Positions 31,787-40,468 of a stretch of 40,951 nucleotides of DNA are shown piece by piece; within the stretch, counting starts at the first letter, position 1, and every line of letters starts with the position of its first letter. The notes below the pieces were generated by a model. It was not told the origin of the DNA, ran no database searches, and worked only from the letters and a program-made list of their open reading frames with translations. The translations under genes were made by a program, and so were the position numbers. The DNA lies in assembly GCA_034435955.1 (NCBI GenBank), contig DAOTWA010000058.1, positions 1 to 40,951 on the forward strand. The letters are read 5' to 3'. This DNA comes from DAOTWA01 sp034435955 (GTDB taxonomy: Bacteria; Chloroflexota; Anaerolineae; Anaerolineales; Anaerolineaceae).

Positions 31787-33317
31787 GCGCGCGGGTGGCG
31801 TGCTTTTGCATCCGACCAGTCTACCTGGTCAGGACGGGATCGGCGATTTGGGCCCCGAGGCGTACCGTTGGGTGGATTTTTTGGCCGAAACCGGCTGTGG
31901 ACTGTGGCAGATACTGCCATTGGGACCTACCGGCTATGGCGATTCTCCCTATCAGTGCTTTTCCGCCTTCGCCGGCAATCCCTACCTGATTTCCTCCACA
32001 GTTCTGCTGGACGATGATTTGCTGGCAATCGAAGATTTGCGTGACCGCCCATCGTTTCCCGCCGACCGGGTGGATTACGGAGCGGTCATCCCTTGGAAGA
32101 TCGCCCTCCTGGACCGTGCCTACACGCGCTTCAACCGCCTGCGCATGACTTCACTGAAAAAAGAATTTGAGGATTTTAAAGAACGCAACTCCTCATGGCT
32201 GGAAGATTTTTCCCTTTTTATGGCCATCAAAGAGACGCGCGGAGGCGTCTCGTGGGAGGAATGGCCTGCTCCTCTGCGCCGCCGTGAAGCGCCCGCCTTG
32301 GATTCCTTCCGACGCGAGAATGGCCAGCTCATCGAGCGCCATGCCTTCCGCCAGTTCCTCTTCTTCCGTCAGTGGTCGTCGCTGCGTGAGTATGCCCACC
32401 ATCACAATGTGCTGATTATCGGCGATGTGCCCATCTTTGTGGCCTATGACAGCGCCGATGTCTGGTCGCATCCCGATTTGTTTTTCCTGGACGAGCAGGG
32501 CAAACCCACTGTGGTCGCTGGCGTCCCGCCGGACTATTTCTCCCCCACCGGGCAGCTCTGGGGTAATCCGCTTTACCGCTGGGATCGCCACGCCGAGCAG
32601 GAATACTCCTGGTGGATTGCCCGCCTGCGCTCGACCCTTTCTCAGGTAGACATGATGCGTCTTGACCACTTCCGGGGTTTTGCCGCATATTGGGAGGTGC
32701 CGGCGGGCAGCCTCACCGCCGAAAAGGGACGTTGGGTAACCGGCCCTGGAGCGGATTTCTTCCATAAAATCGAAGCTTCCCTGGGAGATCTGCCCATCAT
32801 CGCCGAAGACCTTGGGGTGATCACCCCAGATGTGGTGGCTCTGCGCGAGACTTTCAATCTTCCCGGTATGAAGGTGCTCCAGTTCGCCTTCTCCACCGAT
32901 CCAGATGACCCTTTCTTACCGCACAACTTCACGACCAATTGCGTGGCTTACACCGGTACCCATGACAACGACACAACGGTCGGCTGGTACACCAGCAGCG
33001 CCACCGATGAGGAGCGCGACCTCTGTCGGCGCTACCTGGCGCGCTCAGGGGATGATATCGCCTGGGACATGATTCGTGCGGTTTGGTCCTCGGTTGCCGT
33101 GATGGCGGTGACGCCCATGCAAGACCTTCTCAGCCTGGGCAGCGAAGCGCGCATGAATTACCCCAGCCGCGCCAGTGGCAACTGGACTTGGCGGCTCCTG
33201 CCGGGAGCTCTCACCGAAGGCTTATCGAACCGGCTGAAGGAGATGAATTACCTCTACAGCCGCCAGGCCGGCCGGCCGGAAAAGAAATTGCGTCGGTCGA
33301 TGCATGGCGCCGCCTGA
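31776..33317 (+). CDS. malQ: 4-alpha-glucanotransferase (amylomaltase)
   Basis: This 513-residue GH77 enzyme transfers alpha-1,4-glucan segments, producing free glucose from malto-oligosaccharides. It has GGVLLHPTSLPGQDGIGDLG, LWQILPLGPTGYGDSPYQ, the nucleophile region DMMRLDHFRGF, the general acid IIAEDLGVITPDV, and TGTHDNDTT with the third aspartate. It overlaps glgC by 11 bases, so glgA-glgC-malQ is one operon. No branching enzyme or phosphorylase gene is present in the window. Confidence 0.96.
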   Translation: MKFKRAGGVLLHPTSLPGQDGIGDLGPEAYRWVDFLAETGCGLWQILPLGPTGYGDSPYQCFSAFAGNPYLISSTVLLDDDLLAIEDLRDRPSFPADRVDYGAVIPWKIALLDRAYTRFNRLRMTSLKKEFEDFKERNSSWLEDFSLFMAIKETRGGVSWEEWPAPLRRREAPALDSFRRENGQLIERHAFRQFLFFRQWSSLREYAHHHNVLIIGDVPIFVAYDSADVWSHPDLFFLDEQGKPTVVAGVPPDYFSPTGQLWGNPLYRWDRHAEQEYSWWIARLRSTLSQVDMMRLDHFRGFAAYWEVPAGSLTAEKGRWVTGPGADFFHKIEASLGDLPIIAEDLGVITPDVVALRETFNLPGMKVLQFAFSTDPDDPFLPHNFTTNCVAYTGTHDNDTTVGWYTSSATDEERDLCRRYLARSGDDIAWDMIRAVWSSVAVMAVTPMQDLLSLGSEARMNYPSRASGNWTWRLLPGALTEGLSNRLKEMNYLYSRQAGRPEKKLRRSMHGAA

Positions 33318-33324
33318 ATTTTCG

Positions 33325-34278
33325 CTATTCGGTTGGCTCAACCATATGTTGCACCCGCGAGGCCAGGTAGATGCCGGCCAAGGTCATGACCATCCCGGCG
33401 ATCTTTACGCTTCCGGGTTTTTCCCCCAACAGCATATATGCCAGGATGGTCGATCCGACGGGTTCACCCAATAAAGCCACCGACACGTAAGCCGCCGAAA
33501 CGTATTTCAGCGCCCAGTTAAAGGTGGTATGGCCGAAAAGCTGGGGGATTACCGCCAGGGCCAGGAACCACAGGTAAACGATCCATGGATAACCCATGAG
33601 CTTTTGGCCTGCACCGCCCGCAGCCAGAATCAGTATCAGCGCGCTGACCCCGTAAACAACGAAAGTGTAAGCCACTAACGACGTGTTGGCCCGCAGCCGT
33701 CGCCCGATCATCAGATATCCCGCCGCCATCCAGGCGCCCAGGAGCGCCAGCACATCGCCGATGAAAGCGCTCCCCCGGGTGAAATCGCTCAGCGGCGGGC
33801 AGGCGACGCCCGCCGTACTGACCTGGCAGGTATCGCTCAACCCGATCACGATGCTGCCGACCAACGCGACCACCAGGCCAATAGCCACGCGCCGGTCAAT
33901 GGATTCGTGCAACACCAGCGGCGAAAATAAACCGACCCAAAGCGGCGTGGTGGTAACCAGCACCACCGAGCTGGCCACGCTGGTGTACTGCAGTGAGGTG
34001 ATCCAGCTCCCGAAATGGACCGCCAGAAAAAGACCGGAGAGCACCGCCAGAGCCGCCTGGCGCTTCTGGAAAGCGCGCATCTCAGCGCGATGGTTCGAGA
34101 GGGCCACCGGCGCCAGGATTACCGTGGCCAGCGCCAGCCGCCAGGCGGCGATGACCAGCGATGGCGCTGATCGCTGTGCGTAACGAATGAAAATCGATGC
34201 GGTGGAAACCGCCAGGATGGCTAAACCGATCGCCAGGTAAGCTGGAACATGTGAACGGTACGAGGATGGATTGTGCAA
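33325..34278 (-). CDS. EamA/DMT-family transporter
   Basis: This protein of about 317 residues has some ten hydrophobic segments and two EamA repeats (first about 30-150 with TASIFIRYAQRSAPSLVIAAWR, second about 180-310 with ALLGEPVGSTILAYMLLGEKP). Such proteins export amino acids, nucleotide sugars or metabolites; the cargo is unknown. The first ATG (34437) gives an unlikely Cys-rich hydrophilic leader. TTG 34278 with GAGGG upstream starts just before the first membrane helix and is preferred. Its 3' end converges with malQ, 7 bases apart. The plus-strand promoter at 34301-34329 lies just upstream of its start. Confidence 0.85.
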   Translation of the reverse strand: MHNPSSYRSHVPAYLAIGLAILAVSTASIFIRYAQRSAPSLVIAAWRLALATVILAPVALSNHRAEMRAFQKRQAALAVLSGLFLAVHFGSWITSLQYTSVASSVVLVTTTPLWVGLFSPLVLHESIDRRVAIGLVVALVGSIVIGLSDTCQVSTAGVACPPLSDFTRGSAFIGDVLALLGAWMAAGYLMIGRRLRANTSLVAYTFVVYGVSALILILAAGGAGQKLMGYPWIVYLWFLALAVIPQLFGHTTFNWALKYVSAAYVSVALLGEPVGSTILAYMLLGEKPGSVKIAGMVMTLAGIYLASRVQHMVEPTE

Positions 34279-34300
34279 TGGATCTGCCCTCGAATTCTGC

Positions 34301-34329
34301 TTGACAAAGGAGTACGGCAAGGCTACAAT
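34301..34329 (+). promoter_or_regulatory. strong sigma70-type promoter upstream of ferredoxin gene
   Basis: A perfect TTGACA (34301-34306), a 17-base spacer and TACAAT (34324-34329). This is among the best consensus promoters in the window. The predicted transcript leader before the ferredoxin gene is about 240 bases. Confidence 0.8.
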
Positions 34330-34423
34330 GTGCTCGAATTTGGTAGGCAATGGATACAAATTGTCCAGATTGGTCGAACGCAGCTCGCAGGCATGAAGAT
34401 CTCTGCTACAGAACGAGCACCCG

Positions 34424-34475
34424 CATCCCGCCGTCACCTTCTATCCCCCCGGTCAACACCGGGTTCGCGGGGATG
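34424..34475 (+). ncRNA. structured leader RNA candidate
   Basis: CATCCCGC (34424-34431) can pair with GCGGGGATG (34467-34475, one extra G). Nested inside, CCCGGT (34448-34453) and ACCGGG (34458-34463) form a perfect stem around CAAC. It lies in the long leader between the strong promoter and the ferredoxin gene. No known riboswitch class is recognised. It may be a regulatory leader or a small RNA. Confidence 0.35.
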
Positions 34476-34574
34476 ATTATAACAGGCAAGGGGAGACGCA
34501 GGACAAATGGTTGGGGAGGGATTTGCACTCGAGCTGGCGTTATCCCAGGTTTTTCACCCTAGGAGGAACATAAT

Positions 34575-34985
34575 ATGACCCATATCATCACCAGTCTTTG
34601 TCTGCGCGATGGTAGTTGTGTAACGGTTTGCCCGGTCGAGTGTATCGTCCCCGGAAAGCCCATCGAGGAATGGCCGTGGTATTATATCGATCCCGACACC
34701 TGCATCGATTGTGGGGCCTGTATTCCCGAGTGTCCGTTTGAAGCCATTTTCCCTGAGGACGAGGTGCCTTCAGCATACAAGGCGAAGGGCGGCGAATCGA
34801 TCTCAATGCCGGTCGGCACGCCCGGCTTTTCCGAAGTCTATGATGGAACCAACCACGACGGCGAGCCTGTCCACCTGGAAGCCACCCGCAGGTTGGCAGC
34901 TGGGGAAATCGTGGATTTGACCAAAGATATCAAGCCCAACTATGATTTTTTCAAGAAAGGCCCAGGATACAGCGCTGTCGGCTGA
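34575..34985 (+). CDS. ferredoxin with two [Fe-S] motifs and long C-terminal tail
   Basis: This 136-residue protein has a first cluster motif CLRDGSCVTVCPVEC (C9, C15, C19, C23), of the 3Fe/4Fe ferredoxin type, and a second motif CIDCGACIPECPFEA. Together they resemble 7Fe or 8Fe bacterial ferredoxins that carry electrons in the cytoplasm. After about residue 60 there is an extension of some 75 residues (VPVGTPGFSEVYDGTN and KDIKPNYDFFKKGPGY) not usual in such small carriers. TAGGAGG lies eight bases upstream. A terminator follows immediately, so it is transcribed alone. Confidence 0.9.
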   Translation: MTHIITSLCLRDGSCVTVCPVECIVPGKPIEEWPWYYIDPDTCIDCGACIPECPFEAIFPEDEVPSAYKAKGGESISMPVGTPGFSEVYDGTNHDGEPVHLEATRRLAAGEIVDLTKDIKPNYDFFKKGPGYSAVG

Positions 34986-35008
34986 TCAACCGCAATGGAT
35001 CATCATCC

Positions 35009-35044
35009 AGAGAGGAAGTCGCGGACTTCCTCTCTGCTTTTCTA
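35009..35044 (+). terminator. rho-independent terminator after ferredoxin gene
   Basis: AGAGAGGAAGTC and GACTTCCTCTCT pair perfectly (12 bp) around GCG, then GCTTTTCT. Confidence 0.9.
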
Positions 35045-35084
35045 AAACAAATTGTTCGAGAAATCACGATTCGAGGGGAGGCTT

Positions 35085-36542
35085 ATGAGCGAGCAAGCTG
35101 TGAGAATCGAACGCGATTCGTTGGGGGAAGTGCGCGTCCCGGAGGGCGCTCTTTACGGCCCTCAAACTCAACGAGCGGTAGAAAATTTTCCCGTCTCTGG
35201 CTTAAAACCCTGGCGGGCGTTCATCTGGTCGATGGGGATGATCAAGCTGGCCGCCGCGGAAGTAAATTCCGACCTCGGCCTGCTGGATAAACGCCTCGCC
35301 AGCGCGATCATTCAGGCAGCCCGCGAGGTGGTAGAAGGAAAATGGGACGACCAGTTTGTGGTCGATCCTTTCCAGGCAGGTGCCGGTACCAGCCACAATA
35401 TGAACACCAACGAAGTTATCGCCAATCGCGCCACCCAGATTCTGGGAGGAAAATTAGGCCAATACCTGGTCAATCCCAATGACCATGTCAACATGTCTCA
35501 ATCCACCAACGATACGATCCCAACCGCCATTCGCCTGGGATGCCTGTGGCGTTTGGACGAGCTTCTAAATGTCCTCGATGACCTTTCACAGGCTTTGCGT
35601 CAGAAAGAAGTGGAATTCGACGACGTGGTGAAATCCGGGCGCACCCACTTACAGGACGCTGTGCCGGTGCGCCTCGGTCAGGAATTCGGCGCTTACGCCC
35701 GCGCCGTGGAGCGCGACGCCGAACGCATCCATCGCTCCGCAGAAGGGCTGCGCCGCCTCGGCATCGGCGGCACGGCTACCGGCACCGGCCTCAACGCCCA
35801 CCCCGAATACCATCCACGCATGGTAAAAGCTCTCTCACGTCTGACCGGCCTTGAGCTGTACGAATCCGACAACCTATTCGAATCGATGCAGTCCATGGCC
35901 GATGCGGCCGACTTTTCCGCTGCGCTGCGCACCCTGGCCCTTACCCTGACGCGCGTGGCTAATGATTTTCGTCTGCTGGCTTCCGGTCCCTCGACCGGAC
36001 TGGACGAGATACGCCTGCCCCCGGTGCAGCCCGGCTCCAGCATCATGCCAGGTAAAGTCAACCCGGTTCTGGCTGAAATGCTCAATATGGCCATGTACCA
36101 CGTCATCGGCTGCGACACCACGGTGGCATTGGCTTCTCAAGCCGGCCAGCTCGAATTGAATGTGATGATGCCCATCATCGCCCACAACCTGTTCGAGAGC
36201 ATGCAGGTTACCATCGGCGCAGTCAAAGCCTTTACCGAGAAATGCGTGCGCGGCGTGACAGCCAACCGTTCAAAGGCGACATTCTGGCTGGAGAAGAACG
36301 CCATTATTGTCACGGCGCTCAACCCCTTAATCGGCTATGCGGCTGGGGCCGCGCTGGTCAAGGAGGCCCTCCAGCGCGACCTTACCCTCCGCGAAGTTGC
36401 TCTAGAAAAAGTGGGGCGTGGAGAATTGAAACACCGCGACACTGGAGAACCGGTCAGCGCAAAAGAAATCGAAGATGCCCTCGGCGACCTCCGCTGGATG
36501 ACGGAGGGCGGCATCGCCGGCTCAGGTGGCGGTGGCGGCTAA
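35085..36542 (+). CDS. class II fumarase/aspartase-family lyase
   Basis: This 485-residue protein has the superfamily signature GSSIMPGKVNPVLAEM, plus RVPEGALYGPQTQRAVENFP, AGAGTSHNMNTNEVIANRA, NMSQSTNDTIPTAIRL and GGTATGTGLNAHP. Fumarate hydratase interconverts fumarate and malate; aspartate ammonia-lyase makes fumarate from aspartate. Several positions look fumarase-like (GPQTQRAVENFPVSG), others aspartase-like (QSTND), so the reaction is not assigned. ATG 35085 has GGGAGG five bases upstream, preferred over 35052. The C-terminus ends in a glycine-rich run. It converges with the glucokinase gene, with a four-base overlap of stop regions. Confidence 0.92.
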   Translation: MSEQAVRIERDSLGEVRVPEGALYGPQTQRAVENFPVSGLKPWRAFIWSMGMIKLAAAEVNSDLGLLDKRLASAIIQAAREVVEGKWDDQFVVDPFQAGAGTSHNMNTNEVIANRATQILGGKLGQYLVNPNDHVNMSQSTNDTIPTAIRLGCLWRLDELLNVLDDLSQALRQKEVEFDDVVKSGRTHLQDAVPVRLGQEFGAYARAVERDAERIHRSAEGLRRLGIGGTATGTGLNAHPEYHPRMVKALSRLTGLELYESDNLFESMQSMADAADFSAALRTLALTLTRVANDFRLLASGPSTGLDEIRLPPVQPGSSIMPGKVNPVLAEMLNMAMYHVIGCDTTVALASQAGQLELNVMMPIIAHNLFESMQVTIGAVKAFTEKCVRGVTANRSKATFWLEKNAIIVTALNPLIGYAAGAALVKEALQRDLTLREVALEKVGRGELKHRDTGEPVSAKEIEDALGDLRWMTEGGIAGSGGGGG

Positions 36543-37285
36543 GAGCCCATCTGCATCTCGGCAGCCAGCGCTGCTCCCACGATCCCGGCCAGGTTTTGCA
36601 TCTGCGCCGGGACGATTTCTGCCTGCACTTTGATATAAGGGAAAAACCGCTGGTAATCTTTGCTGATTCCGCCGCCGATAATGATCAGATCAGGCCACAG
36701 CAGCCCTTCGAGCGTCTGGAGAACTTCATTGAGACGCTTGCCGTATTGCTCCCAGGTCAGGTCTTTGCGCTGGCGTGCTGCATCGGAAGCGCGCCACTCG
36801 GCGTCCTTCCCCCGAATTTTTAAGTGTCCAAACTCAGTGTTGGGCAACAGGCGCCCATCAATGAAAATCGCCGATCCAATGCCCGTGCCCAGCGTGAGCA
36901 TCAGCACGACGCCTTTCTCCCGACCCCGTCCGGCTCCAAAGCGCATTTCGGCCAGGCCGGCGGCATCGGCATCGTTGATGACCACGACCGGCAGATCCGT
37001 AGCTTTGTTGAACAATTTGGGCACGTCTGTGCCGATCCAGCTCGAGTGGATATTGGCCGCCGTGAGGGCTACGCCAGCGCGCAGCGGCGTGGGGAAGCCG
37101 CATCCGATCAATCCTTTCCAGCCAAAATGGGCCGCGATTTCCGCCACTCGTTTGGCCATTGGTTGCGGTTTGGCCGAGTCCGGAGTAGGCACTCGAAAGC
37201 GTTCGGCCAGCAGCTCGCCGGTCTGAGTATTTACCGGTGCACCTTTGATCCCCGAACCGCCGATGTCAATTCCCAGGATTTCCAT
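36539..37285 (-). CDS. ppgK: ROK-family polyphosphate glucokinase
   Basis: This 248-residue protein has the phosphate-1 loop ILGIDIGGSGIKGAPV, the sugar motif VVVINDADAAGLAEM, and the adenosine/phosphate-2 motif LMLTLGTGIGSAIF. The order and GSGIKG form match polyphosphate/ATP glucokinases, which make glucose 6-phosphate. EFGHLKIRGKDAE replaces the usual zinc-binding ROK motif, as in that subfamily. ATG 37285 (MEILGIDIGG) is preferred over 37309. It would complement MalQ by trapping free glucose. mltG ends just upstream, so the genes from the baseplate-J-like protein down to ppgK may form one unit. Confidence 0.88.
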   Translation of the reverse strand: MEILGIDIGGSGIKGAPVNTQTGELLAERFRVPTPDSAKPQPMAKRVAEIAAHFGWKGLIGCGFPTPLRAGVALTAANIHSSWIGTDVPKLFNKATDLPVVVINDADAAGLAEMRFGAGRGREKGVVLMLTLGTGIGSAIFIDGRLLPNTEFGHLKIRGKDAEWRASDAARQRKDLTWEQYGKRLNEVLQTLEGLLWPDLIIIGGGISKDYQRFFPYIKVQAEIVPAQMQNLAGIVGAALAAEMQMGS

Positions 37286-37305
37286 CACCCGCCTCCTCAA
37301 AATGT

Positions 37306-38448
37306 TCATTTACAAGCATTGCTAACCTGCTCCTCCAGAGTACGCGCGAAAACGTGTCGCCCCGAGCCGTCACATTTCGCCCGGAAATAATAATACGGGG
37401 TTTGAGCCGGATATGCAACCGCCTGCAGCGCCGATAACCCTGGGTTATCGATCGGGCCAGGCGGCAGGCCCTCGTGCAGATACGTATTGTAAGGCGAATC
37501 GACCTGAAGATCCTCCGAGGAGAGAGGATTGGTCCACCAGGTCTTCTGATCGGGATTGAAGCCGAGTGCGTACTGCACCGTCGGATCGCTGTCCAGCTTC
37601 ATGCCTTTCGCCAGCCGGTTGAGAAACACGGAGGCGATCATCGGCTGCTCTTCCGCGACCACCGCTTCCTTTTGGACGACGGACGCCAGTGTGACCGCCT
37701 GAAGCAGGTTCAGGCCCTGGCGTTGGAAGCCGTTGCGCAGCTCGGGCGTCAGATGAGCCTCGAAGTTGTTCAACATGGCCGCGATCAGGTCATAAGCCGT
37801 GATGTCGCGCTTGAGCTGGTATGAAGCCGGGAAGAGGAACCCTTCTACCGATGGCGCGTCGGCAAGCTCATCGCTGAACGAATATCCGGGAGGAATGGTC
37901 CGCGCGAGACGCAAGAATTCGTCCGGACTGATGTTCAAACCAGAGGTCGGCAGCGCGGCCGCAATCTCGTCTAATCGCCAGCCCGCTAACACGTTAAAAG
38001 TGACGATATCCGAGACCGTGCTTTCCAACTTGTGGGCGATGGCCACCGGAGACATGGCCGGGCTCAGGGCATATTTTCCCGCTTGGATGTGGGTATCCAA
38101 TCCGGAATACACCAGATAGGTGCGAAAACTGAAAGCCGAACGGATCAAACCGGCATCTTCCAAACGCAAGGCGATCGAGTTCACCGACTCACCTTGCCGC
38201 ACTTCGAAGGTCTGCTCCTGACCGTCAGTATCCAGAGGTGTGACCAGCTCTTCGCGGTGCAGGTATAGCTGCACGGCATAATTGACACGCTGGATTGGGC
38301 TGAGACCCGTTGTGGGCGGACCGAAATAAGCTTCCACCTGCCGTTGCAGGCCGAACACTCCCGCCGCAAGGACGCCCAGGCACAGGCAGGCGAGCACCAG
38401 CACAGCGCCCAACAGCATCTTCGTCGATTTCGATCTACGTCGCGCCAT
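37306..38448 (-). CDS. mltG: endolytic murein transglycosylase (YceG/MltG-like)
   Basis: This 380-residue protein has a basic start (MARRRSKSTK), one membrane helix at about 11-33 and the YceG domain at about 75-375: a LysM-like opening (FEVRQGESVNSIALRLEDAGLIRS), VEGFLFPASYQL, and ASVVQKEAVVAEEQPMIASVFLNRL with the catalytic glutamate. The C-terminal motif SPYNTYLHEGLPPGPIDNPGL is also typical. It cleaves nascent glycan strands at the outer face of the membrane and sets glycan length. In most bacteria it neighbours ruvX, as here. Confidence 0.93.
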   Translation of the reverse strand: MARRRSKSTKMLLGAVLVLACLCLGVLAAGVFGLQRQVEAYFGPPTTGLSPIQRVNYAVQLYLHREELVTPLDTDGQEQTFEVRQGESVNSIALRLEDAGLIRSAFSFRTYLVYSGLDTHIQAGKYALSPAMSPVAIAHKLESTVSDIVTFNVLAGWRLDEIAAALPTSGLNISPDEFLRLARTIPPGYSFSDELADAPSVEGFLFPASYQLKRDITAYDLIAAMLNNFEAHLTPELRNGFQRQGLNLLQAVTLASVVQKEAVVAEEQPMIASVFLNRLAKGMKLDSDPTVQYALGFNPDQKTWWTNPLSSEDLQVDSPYNTYLHEGLPPGPIDNPGLSALQAVAYPAQTPYYYFRAKCDGSGRHVFARTLEEQVSNACK

Positions 38449-38468
38449 AATGGCCCCTTTGTGCAGAG

Positions 38469-38903
38469 CTAACCTGCTGAAGGTGGATGGTCTTGCGCGC
38501 AGGCGTCAAGGTAATCCTGCAAAATGGCTGCCGCAGCAAGATCGTCCAGGTGACCGCGGCGCCTTGCACGCCGCGCCCCAAGCCCGATCTGCCTCTCACG
38601 CGCCGCAGCCGTGCTGCCGCTTTCGTCCCATAACACCACGCGGATATCCGTCTGGTTTTGGATGGCTTCAGCCAGCCGCGCAGATTTGCGCGCTTGCGGC
38701 CCGGGACGTCCCTCGCTGTCCAGCGCCTGGCCTACCACGATGAGCTCGGCGCCATGCTCTGTTGCGATTTGTGCGATAGTGGCTGCATCCACAGCTCGCG
38801 AAACGTGGCCAACTACAACCAATGGACTGGCCAGCTTTCCATCCGGGTCACTGATCGCCAGACCAATGCGTTTTTCACCCGGGTCAACTGCCAATACGCG
38901 CAT
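38469..38903 (-). CDS. ruvX: YqgF/RuvX-type putative Holliday junction resolvase
   Basis: This 144-residue protein has the RNase-H-like fold of the YqgF family: RVLAVDPGEKRIGLAISDPDG with the first catalytic aspartate, ELIVVGQALDSEGRPGPQA, and VVLWDESGSTAAARE followed by the C-terminal LDDLAAAAILQDYLD. The family trims pre-16S rRNA in many bacteria and has been proposed to act on DNA junctions. Usual length. It lies 20 bases upstream of mltG and 9 bases downstream of the baseplate-J-like gene on the same strand. Confidence 0.92.
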   Translation of the reverse strand: MRVLAVDPGEKRIGLAISDPDGKLASPLVVVGHVSRAVDAATIAQIATEHGAELIVVGQALDSEGRPGPQARKSARLAEAIQNQTDIRVVLWDESGSTAAARERQIGLGARRARRRGHLDDLAAAAILQDYLDACAQDHPPSAG

Positions 38904-38912
38904 GGAAACGCC

Positions 38913-40412
38913 TCACTGGCTGGCAAAAGAGATGCGGAAAGGCAGGAATGGCAGCCGCGGCCACCACACCGGGTTCAGGATGACCGCTGGTGCACCCGCC
39001 AGCGGCAGCTCGGTTTGCAGGCGATGGGCCGCTTCAGCCGGCTTCAGACCCAGGATGCGGCCTGCCAGTTGTTCCTCGTGGATGTCAGGCAGCAGGGTTC
39101 GCTCTGCTACAAGGCCCAACTGATAGTTGCCGCCTATCTGAATCGAATTGCCATCGGGATGAAAGTCAATGCGATCATTGGCTGGATGATATCCAGAGGG
39201 CTTATCCGCATCCATCACCGCCTGCGCCAGCGCATGCAAATCCTGACCCGAGATCACCAGAGCGCCGACCTCCATGCGCAGCGTCAGCGATAACCGGTCA
39301 GCCGGCGCATCTTGCGGAGGGTCATAAACCTCGCTCATCACTTTCTGCACGGATAGCGAGCCAGGCACCAGCAGGTCGCCGTCCGACAGACCCGCTTGCA
39401 GATTCTCCAAAGCCTGTTCGGACAGCTTCTCCACCATCCGTTGGCGCAAGTTGGCCCGATCGGCGGCGCTGGGCGCCGGACTGGGGAGATCGCTTCCCCC
39501 CTGCGTCGGATTCGGGTTGTTCACCGTTACATTCAAACCCAATGGCCCCTCGATGGCCTGTAAAGACTGCGCCGGCAGGTTCCCGGATGCCCCAGCTTCT
39601 AACGCCTGCACCGGCGCCTCGACGGTTTGGCCAATGCCTCCTTTCAGTTGCACCTCGAGTGTGGTCGCAAAGCGTACCGGGGGTTCCCCTGCGGTGCGTA
39701 CGACCGTCCCGCGCGGTATGTCCACCGGCTGGCCGGTCAGATTGGTGAATTGCACGCTTCCCGACGCGCGCTGGTTGGGATAAAGCATCGATCCGGTCGT
39801 CGGCAGGCTGTCGCTTCCTTCCACCGCCATCTGATGCAGCGCCGATGGCACCTCCCCAGCAGAGAAATTAACTTTCTGGATTTGCTGGCCGGCCAGAATT
39901 TGAAGGCGGACTGTCTGCCGCATCTCTTTTAAAGCCAGGCTTACATGGGCGCTGGGCAGTAAAAAAGCCGCTAAAACCAACACGGCCAGCACGCCCAGGG
40001 TAAACGCTGCGGATCGTATCCAAATATTTTCGACTTTCCAGCCTGCTGACGCTCGCACCTCAGCCTGGAGCGCCCGCAAATCAGGAGCGGGACCCTCCCA
40101 ATGCTCGCTGAAGTCCAGCTTCCGCCTCCGGATGCGCCAGCGTCTACGTTGCGCCTCGGTGACATTGGCAAACACCGGCAGCCCAAGCTCGCGTGCGTAT
40201 GCGCGTATCTGTCCGTCCCGCGTGACGAAACCGAGCTGTGCGCCCTGGGCGATCGCGCAGCGCTGCAACAAAGCCAGCTCTATCTTGTGCGTCAATATGC
40301 GGGCGCGCCTTGGCCAGACAAGCAAGATGCGCGCAGATTTCCCCCAGGTGATTTTGTCCCTGGCAGAATTCACGTCATCGTGCGGCTCCAGCCGGATGAT
40401 GTGGGTCTTCAT
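38913..40412 (-). CDS. baseplate-J-like single-pass membrane protein
   Basis: This 499-residue protein has a cytoplasmic part of about 130 residues rich in basic residues (AQRRRWRIRRRKLDF). It contains a Toprim/ribosomal-like stretch LLVWPRRARILTHKIELALLQR that looks like a recurring N-terminal module in Chloroflexota. One membrane helix lies at about 133-152. The large outer part contains the baseplate-J-like pattern (GSVQFTNLTGQPVDIPRGTVVRT, GQTVEAPVQALEAGASGNLPAQSL). Phage baseplate J fold proteins of this kind also occur in non-phage bacterial envelope loci. It is not phage-linked here; ruvX-mltG are neighbours, so a cell-envelope role is inferred. It is the first gene of the minus-strand run. 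Confidence 0.78.
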   Translation of the reverse strand: MKTHIIRLEPHDDVNSARDKITWGKSARILLVWPRRARILTHKIELALLQRCAIAQGAQLGFVTRDGQIRAYARELGLPVFANVTEAQRRRWRIRRRKLDFSEHWEGPAPDLRALQAEVRASAGWKVENIWIRSAAFTLGVLAVLVLAAFLLPSAHVSLALKEMRQTVRLQILAGQQIQKVNFSAGEVPSALHQMAVEGSDSLPTTGSMLYPNQRASGSVQFTNLTGQPVDIPRGTVVRTAGEPPVRFATTLEVQLKGGIGQTVEAPVQALEAGASGNLPAQSLQAIEGPLGLNVTVNNPNPTQGGSDLPSPAPSAADRANLRQRMVEKLSEQALENLQAGLSDGDLLVPGSLSVQKVMSEVYDPPQDAPADRLSLTLRMEVGALVISGQDLHALAQAVMDADKPSGYHPANDRIDFHPDGNSIQIGGNYQLGLVAERTLLPDIHEEQLAGRILGLKPAEAAHRLQTELPLAGAPAVILNPVWWPRLPFLPFRISFASQ

Positions 40413-40450
40413 AAAGGCGCCGGGTGAATTATACTTTAACTTCTTCGCGA

Positions 40451-40456
40451 TATAAT
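40451..40456 (+). promoter_or_regulatory. candidate -10 box, near-leaderless promoter
   Basis: A perfect TATAAT lies 12 bases before ATG 40469. A start site about 7 bases downstream would leave almost no 5' leader. The -35 position is weak. Confidence 0.45.
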
Positions 40457-40468
40457 GTTACCAACAAA

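Noticed and set aside
33325..34437. ATG start at 34437 for the DMT transporter
   Set aside because: It would add a Cys-rich hydrophilic leader that crosses the strong plus-strand promoter. TTG 34278 starts just before the first helix.
35085..36542. Specific call as fumC or aspA
   Set aside because: Motifs are mixed and the superfamily signature is shared; no residue set in view settles the reaction.
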